NCBI GenBank assembly: GCA_963678925.1
Contig: OY787533.1
Coordinates: forward strand, 3,100,001 to 3,164,000
Origin: G963665925 sp963678925
GTDB lineage: Bacteria > Bacillota > Clostridia > Peptostreptococcales > Acidaminobacteraceae
DNA: 64,000 bases
Direction: 5' to 3'
Below the pieces are notes generated by a model that was given only the letters and a program-made list of their open reading frames with translations, did not search any database and was not told where the DNA came from. This document shows positions 18,058-26,019 of the stretch, piece by piece (within the stretch, counting starts at the first letter, position 1; each line of letters begins with the position of its first letter). A program made the position numbers and the translations under genes.

Positions 18058-18156
18058 TTGTCATCAGAAATAGAAAGTTTTAAAGATGTAGATTCTAGTA
18101 CTATGGTGTACATAGAAGGGGTTGGTGCCACCATTCGAAAAGTAGGTAATAGCTAA
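18058..18156 (+). CDS. Possible 32-residue peptide
   Basis: A TTG start lies nine bases behind GGAAGGGGTGAG. The frame reads (M)SSEIESFKDVDSSTMVYIEG and then VGATIRKVGNS before TAA. The composition looks protein-like. The ending ATIRKVGNS resembles the first strand of AbrB/MazE-type DNA-binding domains, so it might be a truncated remnant of such a gene rather than a working peptide. It lies 70 bases downstream of a good promoter. The start codon and function are both uncertain. Confidence 0.35.
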   Translation: MSSEIESFKDVDSSTMVYIEGVGATIRKVGNS

Positions 18157-18186
18157 GTGAATCAATATGATTTTATGAATATACAA

Positions 18187-18230
18187 ATAATGTGAGCAAC
18201 TTTCCGGAAGAACGGGGGGTTGCTCATTAT
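18187..18230 (+). repeat. Hairpin without a T-run
   Basis: ATAATGTGAGCAAC pairs with GTTGCTCATTAT apart from a two-base bulge. The loop holds TTCCGGAA. No T-run follows, so it is more likely part of an RNA structure than a terminator. Confidence 0.55.
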
Positions 18231-18250
18231 CGTGAAAGGCAAAGTCCTGC

Positions 18251-18315
18251 ACAAAATAAGGGAGAAAGCACAAAATCGTGTTCACACGAATTTTGTGCTT
18301 TCTCCCTTATTTTGT
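18251..18315. repeat. 65-bp near-perfect inverted repeat
   Basis: The left arm is 18251-18280 and the right arm 18285-18315. Thirty base pairs form with a single bulged A and a TTCA loop. Arm key sequence: ACAAAATAAGGGAGAAAGC. It is much longer than the terminators in this window. It could be a strong RNA hairpin, a bidirectional terminator or a remnant of mobile DNA. Confidence 0.8.
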
Positions 18316-18322
18316 ATAGGAC

Positions 18323-18565
18323 GCGCCAGCGTCCTGGACAACCGCTAGGTTGTACAGGCAGGACGTGGTTAAAATAAAGCGCCAGCGTCCTGGACAACCG
18401 CCAGGTTGTACAGGCAGGACATGGTTAAAATAAGGCGCCAGCGTCCTGTACAACCGCCAGGTTGTACAGGCAGGACGTGGTTAAAATAAGGCGCCAGCGT
18501 CCTGGACAACCACCAGGTTGTACAGGCAGGACAAGATTAAAAAAAAGCGCCAGCGTCCTGGACAA
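18323..18565. repeat. Four 56-bp tandem repeats plus a partial fifth, each hairpin-forming
   Basis: Units start at 18323, 18379, 18435 and 18491, and a truncated unit starts at 18547; the period is exactly 56. Each begins GCGCCAGCGTCCTG and contains CCTG(G/T)ACAACC, a four-base loop (GCCA, GCTA or ACCA), then GGTTGTACAGG, so each copy can fold into an 11-bp hairpin (one mismatch in copies 1, 2 and 4, perfect in copy 3). Between hairpins lies an AT-rich linker (GGTTAAAATAA). Copies differ at only a few positions. There are no spacers of unrelated sequence, so it is not a CRISPR array. Confidence 0.9.
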
Positions 18566-18597
18566 AATAGTAAACCCCCGTAAACTTCACGGGGGCC
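18562..18597 (-). terminator. Terminator of the pseudokinase-like gene
   Basis: CCCCCGT and ACGGGGG pair around AAACTTC. Read on the minus strand the stem is followed by TTTACTATTTT. Confidence 0.8.
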
Positions 18598-18604
18598 CTT
18601 GTTT

Positions 18605-20239
18605 CTATTTGAATGAACTGATGTCGATATCGTCAATCCAGATTGTGCTTGTGCCTGAGAAGCTGATTGAGAGGCTGTCGGCATTGCTGCCGTTGACTTT
18701 GGCTTCAACCATTTCCCAAATGTTTGCCGCACGCGGTACATGCGTCATTTCCTTGGTAAATACGAGCTGTCCATCCTTGTAGCCTTTGAAGGTGATCGCT
18801 ACAGGTGCTGTGTCGTCCGCAAGCATCCACATGGAAATAATGGAGTTGTCTTCAATGTGAAGGTCTTTAAGCGTGATTTGAGCATCGCCTTCTGAAAGGT
18901 CCATTTTAATGGATTCTGTACCGCTTCTGAATATATCTGTATCCTTCGATACATTTGAACTGTCATATTCAATTAGATACTTTTCCAGTTTCTCCTGTGG
19001 TGAAGCTGTTCCGTCGCCCGAATCCAAATCCATGTCGTTGACAACATAGTTGAATTCCTCACTCGCAGGCTGACTCCACTGCTTATTGCTGTCTTGAACT
19101 TTCAGTTCAACCTTGTAAGTGCCAGAATTCTTAATGATAAGGTCCAGGTGATGGTCATCGGCTGTCTTCAGCTTTTTGTCGCCGCTTTCAGTGACAGCAT
19201 ATACATTCCACTCTGAAAGTAGAATGCTGTTGTCTTTGCCATAAGCCGTACTTGTATTTTCAAAATGTAGTTTCCCGTTAATTTCCTGTCGCACAAAGGA
19301 TGCTTCCGGTAACTTGATTTCGTCTTTGGCGAATGGATTGGCAAAAGCGAAAAATGCAGCGATAACGGCAATGGCTATAAGAATCAAGGCAATTGGGCCG
19401 CCATTCCGTTTCTTCTCATCCTGATTTGCATCTTCATCGAACATATCGCCTACAACACCAAGGCCTTCGAGTTCAATTTCCTTCTGGTGTGCTTTGTCCT
19501 GAAGGTTATCAGGTGCCTCGGCTTCTGGTTCATTCGGCGTCTGGTCTACAGGCGGTGGTACAGGGACTACAGAATCACTGCTGCCTGAGACTTCAAAAAT
19601 GAAGGTTTTCTTATAGGCTTCATTCAGGTCTTCTAGTGTTTTGTACATGCCCGCATTGACTGCCAGGCTGCTAAGGAAGGCTGCAGCGCGGTCTTTCAAT
19701 TCCTGTGATCCGTCAGATGATTTTCCACTGTTGAAAATGGTATCCAGTGTTGCACTCACTTTTGAGACAACGGCATCAAACCCAAGACTCTGTTCGATCT
19801 GAGCATCGACGATAATGAGTTCATTCATGAGAAGCTTGTCATCTTGAACGATAATCTGATTATCATCGAGAAAAATTGTTTTAAAGTAACTGTTGAACTT
19901 GGAATAGGCAAGAACCTTATCCATATATGTATCAGCAAGCTTCGCGCGTTTGTCCATATCAATGGCAGCACCGTCAAGGTAGTTGTGCAGTGACATGCCT
20001 TCCTGATAATCCGTTACCAGAACGATTTCTGAATCATTTTCCTCTGCGTGAATCAGATTGCCCAGCGCGGATTTTGCAGTTTCAAGAAAATCGGCTGATA
20101 GGAATGCGCCCTTTGTGAATATGTTTATTACAACTACGTCATCTGGATTGTCTGCATGTGCTCCCATCATAATCTTCTGATAAGGATTCTGCTCAAAGAC
20201 CTCGAGTACATTAAATTTTTCATTGTAAGATGAACTCAT
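18605..20239 (-). CDS. Single-pass membrane protein with pseudokinase-like cytoplasmic domain and extracellular beta domain
   Basis: 544 residues from ATG 20239, which follows AAAGGTGG (the frame is open to 20272). The N-terminal ~200 residues resemble a degenerate protein-kinase lobe (FNVLEVFEQNPYQKIMMG, VVVINIF, TDYQEGMSLHNYL), but no catalytic HRD or DFG is seen. A Pro/Glu-rich linker (~235-275) leads to one membrane helix (~281-303, PIALILIAIAVIAAFFAF). The exterior (~304-544) looks like beta-sandwich domains, ending in a region similar to carbohydrate-binding modules (IWIDDIDISSF). A role in sensing or wall binding is inferred. Single-gene transcript with its own terminator. Confidence 0.6.
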   Translation of the reverse strand: MSSSYNEKFNVLEVFEQNPYQKIMMGAHADNPDDVVVINIFTKGAFLSADFLETAKSALGNLIHAEENDSEIVLVTDYQEGMSLHNYLDGAAIDMDKRAKLADTYMDKVLAYSKFNSYFKTIFLDDNQIIVQDDKLLMNELIIVDAQIEQSLGFDAVVSKVSATLDTIFNSGKSSDGSQELKDRAAAFLSSLAVNAGMYKTLEDLNEAYKKTFIFEVSGSSDSVVPVPPPVDQTPNEPEAEAPDNLQDKAHQKEIELEGLGVVGDMFDEDANQDEKKRNGGPIALILIAIAVIAAFFAFANPFAKDEIKLPEASFVRQEINGKLHFENTSTAYGKDNSILLSEWNVYAVTESGDKKLKTADDHHLDLIIKNSGTYKVELKVQDSNKQWSQPASEEFNYVVNDMDLDSGDGTASPQEKLEKYLIEYDSSNVSKDTDIFRSGTESIKMDLSEGDAQITLKDLHIEDNSIISMWMLADDTAPVAITFKGYKDGQLVFTKEMTHVPRAANIWEMVEAKVNGSNADSLSISFSGTSTIWIDDIDISSFK

Positions 20240-20452
20240 AGGAAAACCACCTTTACTTTTGTATTCGCACAAGAGAATAAGTGTATGAATCTCCTGTTTT
20301 TAGTATAATTCCCGCTTTTATATATTATATAATAAGTATACGCTTGTTTAAAGGTTGAAAGTGCGCTTTTTCAGCAGGTTTAATATACATGTAACATTAT
20401 TTGCAGTACAAAAATCTGGTAAAATGGATGTAGGTAAAGAGGTGGTCAAAAA

Positions 20453-21691
20453 ATGCTGAAACTCCTTCATATTTCGGATATTCACTTTGATGCCATTTAT
20501 GGCAGATATTCAGATAAATTACAGAATAGTTTGAGGGAAAGTCTGATTGTGGCGTTTAAACGCGCCATAGACTTCGCGTGTGAAAATGAGGTCGATATTG
20601 TTATAATTGCCGGTGATGTTCTTGACAGGGGCACACTGGGATTTGCAACGGAACAGGTGGTTAGAAACCAGATTTCAAAGCTGCAGGCCTCTGGTATTCC
20701 CCTTGTCATGCTTCATGGAAATCATGATCCGTCAAGCAGGGTGACATGGCCTGAGATGGGCGATTTGGTCCATATAGGCAGGTGTCCCGAGCCGGAGACG
20801 GTTTCCTTTACGACAGGGAATGGAGAAACCCTTCATGTTTCATACAATGGCTTCATGGAAAAGGCAGAGCCAAGCGCCTGCATGGAAGCTTTTCCCTCCC
20901 ATATGGGTGAAGGCTACCATCTTGGCGTGCTTCACGGGTTTATTGCAGCTGGTCAGGCAAAGCAGGCCCATGATCCATACATGATGACGACGCTTGATTC
21001 AATCGCGCGTAAGGGGTATGACTACTGGGCGCTTGGGCACATTCATCAGAAAAGTATTTTCCAAGCCTATAAAGCGGCATACCCAGGGAGCTTGCAGGGC
21101 GTACACATAAATGACAGTGGGCTCAAAGGCGGTCTGTATGTCACTCTGGAAAAACCGGGAGCCCATCCGACCATTGACTTTGTGCCTTTTTCCCCAGTTG
21201 TATTCAAGTCCCTTGAACTTGACATTACTGACGTTGAGGACACCCTTCACAAGGTTTCTGAACACTGTAGCAGAGCCGCCTGTGATGCGGTACAAAATAG
21301 TGGGACGTTTACAGCGGAAAAGCATATTTACAGATTCATTTTGACCGGTATGAATGATGTGTATGAAAGACTGCGTGAAGACCGGTTCCTAAAAGACCTG
21401 GAACTGGATATTCAAGAAGAAACCCGGGCAGAACATGTGGAAATCAAATTTGATACCCTTGTACCAAGAATAGACAGGAAGCGTTTGCTGGAGAGTTCTC
21501 CTTTTGCAGCCTTCATAGCAGAAATGCTCGAATCGGAGGCGGGACGGGAAGAAATACTGGACTATGCGCGAAGTACTGAATTTGTGCAAATGCCAGACGA
21601 TGCGGCCCAGGCAAAACGCTGGTTGGAGGATTTGCTGTCCGAAGTAGGCGATCAGTGGCTTTTGAAAATGGTGAGAATGAATGAAGATTAA
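20453..21691 (+). CDS. yhaO: YhaO-type metallophosphoesterase (SbcD/Mre11-like)
   Basis: 412 residues. The calcineurin-like metal motifs are in order: DIHFD, GDVLDRG, HGNHD, LHGF and GHIHQ. In the family these bind two metal ions for DNA phosphodiester cleavage. The pairing with the YhaN-like ATPase, with an 11-base overlap, is the Firmicutes YhaO-YhaN arrangement analogous to SbcD-SbcC. AGAGGTGG precedes the ATG. Confidence 0.85.
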   Translation: MLKLLHISDIHFDAIYGRYSDKLQNSLRESLIVAFKRAIDFACENEVDIVIIAGDVLDRGTLGFATEQVVRNQISKLQASGIPLVMLHGNHDPSSRVTWPEMGDLVHIGRCPEPETVSFTTGNGETLHVSYNGFMEKAEPSACMEAFPSHMGEGYHLGVLHGFIAAGQAKQAHDPYMMTTLDSIARKGYDYWALGHIHQKSIFQAYKAAYPGSLQGVHINDSGLKGGLYVTLEKPGAHPTIDFVPFSPVVFKSLELDITDVEDTLHKVSEHCSRAACDAVQNSGTFTAEKHIYRFILTGMNDVYERLREDRFLKDLELDIQEETRAEHVEIKFDTLVPRIDRKRLLESSPFAAFIAEMLESEAGREEILDYARSTEFVQMPDDAAQAKRWLEDLLSEVGDQWLLKMVRMNED

Positions 21692-24155
21692 TAGTATTGA
21701 ATTAAGCAACTACGGCATCTTTGGTGAAGTTCCTAAGCAAATTGACTTCAAGAGCGGCCTTAATGTGATATTCGGAAAGAATGAAGCTGGGAAATCCACG
21801 CTGCGCTATGCCATTGGCGAAATGCTCTATGGGTTTCAGCACAAGAAGGTGGGCCGCCATCCTTATGGAAATGGACTGCCCATGAACCTTGTTGCGGCAT
21901 TTGAATCAGATTCCGCAGTGGCATTGACTGTTCAGAGAAGTCTGGGCGATGATGCACAGTATAAGCGGATTCTGAACGATTCAGTTCAGGACATGCCTGA
22001 AGCGCCGCTCTCGTATGTACAAGATGTTCCTTATCCCTTGTATAAGGGGCTCTTTGAGTTGGATCTTTCAGATTTGGCAAAGCTCGACTCAAAAAAATGG
22101 CACGCGATTGAAGAGCAGATTTCAATGCAGTTTGGTCTTGAAAGGATTAAGCCCCCAAGAAGTGTGCTCTTGGAACTTGAAGAAGAAATGTATGGAATAT
22201 GGCGCCCGCACAATAGAGGAAAATATGTGGTCAAGGAAATAGATGAAGCCCTTCTTGAGCTTGGCAAGAGGCAACGGGAGCTTCAGGAGATCACCGCGGG
22301 ATTTGATGCGGATTCAAAGCAGGTGGCGGCTCTTTCTGGTCGTCTCGATGCTGTAAGGGACCGTATTTCTGAACTGGATAAACTGCAAAAGAAGGCAGAA
22401 GTGCAGATGGAACCCTATAGGGCTCTCAAGGAAGCCGAGGACCTCCGAGAAAGCTTGGAACGCCTTGAAGCCATGCAATTACCAGCACCTGAAGCGATAG
22501 CCTATCTGGTGAATGAAATCGATATGCTCGTCAGCGAAAAGGCACAGCTCGACCTTGAAATTGAGACACTTGAACAGTCTGAAACGGTGCTGAGTGACTG
22601 GGAAAATGCATTCTTAGAGAGTGGAGAGGGCTTTGAAGCGCGCTTTGATACTTACCAGCAAGTTAAGGCAAAATACGTAGATGAACGGTCTGAAGTTGAA
22701 CAGATAAAACGCCTGCTTGAGTCAAAATCCAAGGACCTGACAGGCGATCCATACAATGATGCGCTCTTAAACTACTGGTCCGTGCTCGATATTGGAAAGC
22801 TAAAGAGAAAGGTCCAGTTTCACGGCTATAAGCGTGCGGTTTTCTCCTTAGTCATGCTTTTGGGGCTGGGAGCCGTAGTCGGTGGCTATGTGCTGTCTCG
22901 CAGTGAACTGGTTTATCCGGGTGCGGGACTGGGCATCGCAAGTATTGTTGGTCTGCTAGTCAACTTGAAATCGAGACCGCTTGATTTTGGTGATATACGG
23001 TTTCGAGAAAATGTATGGAATAAGAACAAAGTGTTTTTATCTGCCTGCATGTCTGTTCAGTCAGATAGCCAGCGGCTGATGGCACTTCAGAAAGCTTATT
23101 CTGACACAAAGAGAAGGCTGGAAGCAGTAGAGACAAGCCTGGATGAAGACCTCCTACACTATGTGCCGGATGCGGCACAGGAAAGCATTGAAAGTAGACT
23201 GTCAGCCTATAAACGGGGACTGGTCTCTCTTCGAACACGACGACAGGCTGCTGAAATTTCAAAGTCCAAACTGGATGCTTTAAGGGGTCAAAAGAGAAAA
23301 CTAGGTCTTAAAGTGATGATGCAGCAGCAGAAGTTACAGGCAATCAAGACGCGGCTACTGCCCTTAGGGGATGACTTTGAACAGGCAGTGAAAGAACTTG
23401 AACTGGCCAAGGCGGCCGCGCACCGCAAAGCTTCTCTTGAAGGGTATTTGCGTGATTTTGACATGAACCATCCAGACCTTTCCGATTACAGGCATGAAGC
23501 TGATTTCATGGAGCGGGTCAACCAGATCAAGAGAGAACGCGACAGTTTGAAAGAGGAGAAAGAAGTCTTGAGTGTTAAGATGAAAGAACTCGAGAGGACA
23601 CAGGAGCGGTCCAGTCACTTCCATGCAGTTGAGGCTCTGGAACGAAAAATAAGCAAGTATGAGCTGGAGCGAAAGCAGGCAGTCGATCAGTACAATAAAA
23701 CCCGAATCGTTCATTCTATTATTGCTTATGCGGACAAGGTGTTCAGAGAGCGCTACCAGCCTGACATCTTAATGCGTGCATCTGCCTATCTTAAGCAGTT
23801 CACCTGCGGGGGGTATGACAAGCTCATTTTGGATGAACAAAAGAACTTGAATATAAGAAGTACGTCTACGGGGGCCTTTATCGGTGTACATGATACCCTG
23901 AGCCGTGGTACACTTGAACAGATTTATCTGTCCATACGCATTGCGGTTGCAGAAGGCATCGACAGACGTTCTGGCAGTTTGCCCTTTGTTTTCGATGAGA
24001 TCCTTGTCAATTGGGACAGGGACCGCATGGAAGGGGCTGTGAACACACTGAAGATCCTGTCCCAAAAGCGACAAATTTTGTACATGACATGTCATGAATG
24101 GATGCGTGATATGCTGAAAGAGGCATTTGACGCCAATGTAATAGACTTGTCCTAA
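21681..24155 (+). CDS. yhaN: YhaN-type AAA/SMC-like ATPase
   Basis: 824 residues. Walker A FGKNEAGKST (~32-41) is followed by long coiled-coil arms interrupted by a membrane hairpin (~385-435, VFSLVMLLGLGAVVGGYVL), then the ABC-type signature LSRGTLEQIYLSIRIA and Walker B LPFVFDEILVN. The membrane hairpin in the coiled coil is typical of YhaN rather than SbcC and suggests DNA-end processing at the membrane. It overlaps yhaO, so the two are translated together. Confidence 0.85.
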   Translation: MKINSIELSNYGIFGEVPKQIDFKSGLNVIFGKNEAGKSTLRYAIGEMLYGFQHKKVGRHPYGNGLPMNLVAAFESDSAVALTVQRSLGDDAQYKRILNDSVQDMPEAPLSYVQDVPYPLYKGLFELDLSDLAKLDSKKWHAIEEQISMQFGLERIKPPRSVLLELEEEMYGIWRPHNRGKYVVKEIDEALLELGKRQRELQEITAGFDADSKQVAALSGRLDAVRDRISELDKLQKKAEVQMEPYRALKEAEDLRESLERLEAMQLPAPEAIAYLVNEIDMLVSEKAQLDLEIETLEQSETVLSDWENAFLESGEGFEARFDTYQQVKAKYVDERSEVEQIKRLLESKSKDLTGDPYNDALLNYWSVLDIGKLKRKVQFHGYKRAVFSLVMLLGLGAVVGGYVLSRSELVYPGAGLGIASIVGLLVNLKSRPLDFGDIRFRENVWNKNKVFLSACMSVQSDSQRLMALQKAYSDTKRRLEAVETSLDEDLLHYVPDAAQESIESRLSAYKRGLVSLRTRRQAAEISKSKLDALRGQKRKLGLKVMMQQQKLQAIKTRLLPLGDDFEQAVKELELAKAAAHRKASLEGYLRDFDMNHPDLSDYRHEADFMERVNQIKRERDSLKEEKEVLSVKMKELERTQERSSHFHAVEALERKISKYELERKQAVDQYNKTRIVHSIIAYADKVFRERYQPDILMRASAYLKQFTCGGYDKLILDEQKNLNIRSTSTGAFIGVHDTLSRGTLEQIYLSIRIAVAEGIDRRSGSLPFVFDEILVNWDRDRMEGAVNTLKILSQKRQILYMTCHEWMRDMLKEAFDANVIDLS

Positions 24156-24220
24156 GGTTGCGGGTTTTCTATTGAACCTAAATGGGTAATAATCCAGTAA
24201 TGATATGAGGTGGTGCTGAA

Positions 24221-24373
24221 GTGGCAAATGAAGAAGGTCAGAAATTTGCATGGGAAATAGAATTGGAGCAGTATCGACGTAGAAAAAGAGTGGACAGGCT
24301 CCTGATTGCAGGGTCCCTATGTGGGATAGTATCCCTTGCGGTAAGCGTATATATCCTTATAGTACTGCTCTAG
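24221..24373 (+). CDS. 50-residue single-pass membrane peptide
   Basis: GTG 24221 follows GAGGTGG at good spacing. The product starts (M)ANEEGQKFAWEIELEQYRRR, then basic residues (KRVDR) and a hydrophobic helix (LLIAGSLCGIVSLAVSVYIL) to the C-terminus. The charge pattern suggests the N-terminus stays in the cytoplasm. It lies between yhaN and the CDF gene, with 26 bases to the latter, and is probably co-transcribed with both. Function unknown. Confidence 0.6.
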   Translation: MANEEGQKFAWEIELEQYRRRKRVDRLLIAGSLCGIVSLAVSVYILIVLL

Positions 24374-24399
24374 AATGTATGACACAAATGAGGTGACTT

Positions 24400-25281
24400 A
24401 TGAAATCTGAAGAAAGACTATCCGTAGCCTATCGTATTTCCAAGGTTTCAATAGCGATAAACGTACTGCTGTCAGTCGTTAAGATATTTATCGGTATTGT
24501 AGCCCGGTCTGGGGCACTTGTCGCGGATGGTATCCATTCGGTCTCAGATGTACTGACGACGATTATGGCCATGCTTGGCGTATACATATCCGGTCAAAGC
24601 AGTGACGAGGAGCATCCTTATGGACATGAAAAATATGAGCCTGTCTTTGGGAAGCTCATGGCGACATTTCTTTGCGTAACCGGTGTTCTGATTGCATTTA
24701 ACGCCATTAAGAACATACAGAATGGCGTTGTGGAAATTCCCACAGGCACAGCCATTTATGGCGCTCTGATATCCATAATTGTAAAAGAGGGCATGTATCA
24801 CTATACCATGCGCGGTGCCAATCTTATTGAGAGCTCCGTGCTCAAGGCGGATGCCTGGCATCATAGGACCGATGCCATTTCATCGGTGGGATCCTTTATC
24901 GGTATCTGGGGTGCGATGCATGGCTGGGTCATTATGGAGCCTATTGCCGCAATCGCCATTGGTGTTCTGATTATCAAGGTGTCGGTGGACATTTATATGC
25001 AGTCCATTCGGGAGCTTATCGATACAGCGGCTGATTCAGCCACAATTGAAGATATCAACGAGATTATCCTGGAAACAGCGGGTGTTATTGAGATTGATGA
25101 TCTAAAGACGCGTATTCACGTGAATCGGCTTTTTGTCGATGTTGAAATTGCTGTAAACGCGGATTTGACGCTCAGAGAGGCGCATCGCATTGCAGAAAGC
25201 GTACATGACAGAATAGAGGATATGGTACCCAAGGTCAAGCACTGCATGGTACACGTAAATCCTTACGGAGAAGGAGAATAG
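24400..25281 (+). CDS. Cation diffusion facilitator family transporter
   Basis: 293 residues. Six hydrophobic segments with DGIHSVSDV in the second and AWHHRTDAIS in the fifth, the paired metal sites of the CDF family. A cytoplasmic C-terminal domain (~210-293) ends VKHCMVHVNPYGEGE. It probably exports Zn, Mn, Fe or Co in exchange for protons; the metal is not clear. GAGGTGAC precedes the ATG. The next gene starts seven bases after its stop. Confidence 0.9.
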   Translation: MKSEERLSVAYRISKVSIAINVLLSVVKIFIGIVARSGALVADGIHSVSDVLTTIMAMLGVYISGQSSDEEHPYGHEKYEPVFGKLMATFLCVTGVLIAFNAIKNIQNGVVEIPTGTAIYGALISIIVKEGMYHYTMRGANLIESSVLKADAWHHRTDAISSVGSFIGIWGAMHGWVIMEPIAAIAIGVLIIKVSVDIYMQSIRELIDTAADSATIEDINEIILETAGVIEIDDLKTRIHVNRLFVDVEIAVNADLTLREAHRIAESVHDRIEDMVPKVKHCMVHVNPYGEGE

Positions 25282-25288
25282 GACAGCG

Positions 25289-25942
25289 ATGAATATTGTA
25301 ATTGCAGACGCCCTTAAGTGTGTGGCGCCAGACTTAAGACTGGGTATACTAACAGCGGAAGTACAGGTAACGGCACACAGTGAAAGTCTTTGGCTTGAAA
25401 TAGAAAAGCTCACAAATGATTTTTCCCTTGAAATGACGGATATAGCACAGCTGAGTCAAATCAGTGAAGCCCGCAAGGCATACCGGGCACTGGGAAAGGA
25501 CCCGACACGCTATAGACTTTCCTCGGATTCGCTCATGCGCCGTATCGTCAAGTCCAAGGGACTCTACCAGGTCAATGACATTGTTGACTTGAACAATCTG
25601 CTGTCCCTGGAGTCAGGCCATTCCATAGGAACCTACGATTTAGGCAAGATTTCAGGTGATGTGGAATATGGCATTGGCACGGCTGATGAAGAATATGTGG
25701 GCATTGGCAGAGGTATGCTGAACATTGAAGGGCTTCCAGTTCTGAAGGATGATCGGGGAAGCTTCGGGAGTGCGACTTCTGATTCTGAACGTACCATGAT
25801 AACCCTTGATACCAAGTGTATTCTAATGAATATTATTGCATTCGATGGGGATGAAAAACTGGAGATGTGGATGGAGCGCGCCGAAGCTCTGCTAAAGGCA
25901 CACGTTCAGGGCGCAGCTGTAGAAAAATGGATCGTTGATTGA
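25289..25942 (+). CDS. B3/B4 tRNA-binding domain protein
   Basis: 217-residue stand-alone version of the B3/B4 domain found in the phenylalanyl-tRNA synthetase beta subunit. Typical elements are ISEARKAYRALGKDPTRYR, RRIVKSKGLYQVNDIVDLNN and IGTYDLGKISG. Free B3/B4 proteins are thought to act on mischarged tRNA or as amino-acid-binding proteins, but this one has no defined substrate. Tight coupling to the CDF gene looks like transcription rather than shared function. Confidence 0.8.
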   Translation: MNIVIADALKCVAPDLRLGILTAEVQVTAHSESLWLEIEKLTNDFSLEMTDIAQLSQISEARKAYRALGKDPTRYRLSSDSLMRRIVKSKGLYQVNDIVDLNNLLSLESGHSIGTYDLGKISGDVEYGIGTADEEYVGIGRGMLNIEGLPVLKDDRGSFGSATSDSERTMITLDTKCILMNIIAFDGDEKLEMWMERAEALLKAHVQGAAVEKWIVD

Positions 25943-26019
25943 TTCAGAGCTTGCTTTGATTAATTAATAAGTTCGCAAATCTTCTTGATTGGGTATGAAT
26001 AACCTGATAGGAGGGGCCG

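Noticed and set aside
17986..18240. Known riboswitch (cyclic-di-GMP, SAM, TPP, cobalamin, glycine)
   Set aside because: None of the conserved cores I know could be found, and no regulated gene follows on the plus strand.
18192..18377. 61-residue open frame on the plus strand
   Set aside because: It runs through the 65-bp inverted repeat and the first tandem repeat, has no ribosome site and a composition set by the repeats.
18323..18565. CRISPR array
   Set aside because: The 56-base units are contiguous near-identical copies with no unique spacers, and no cas genes are near.
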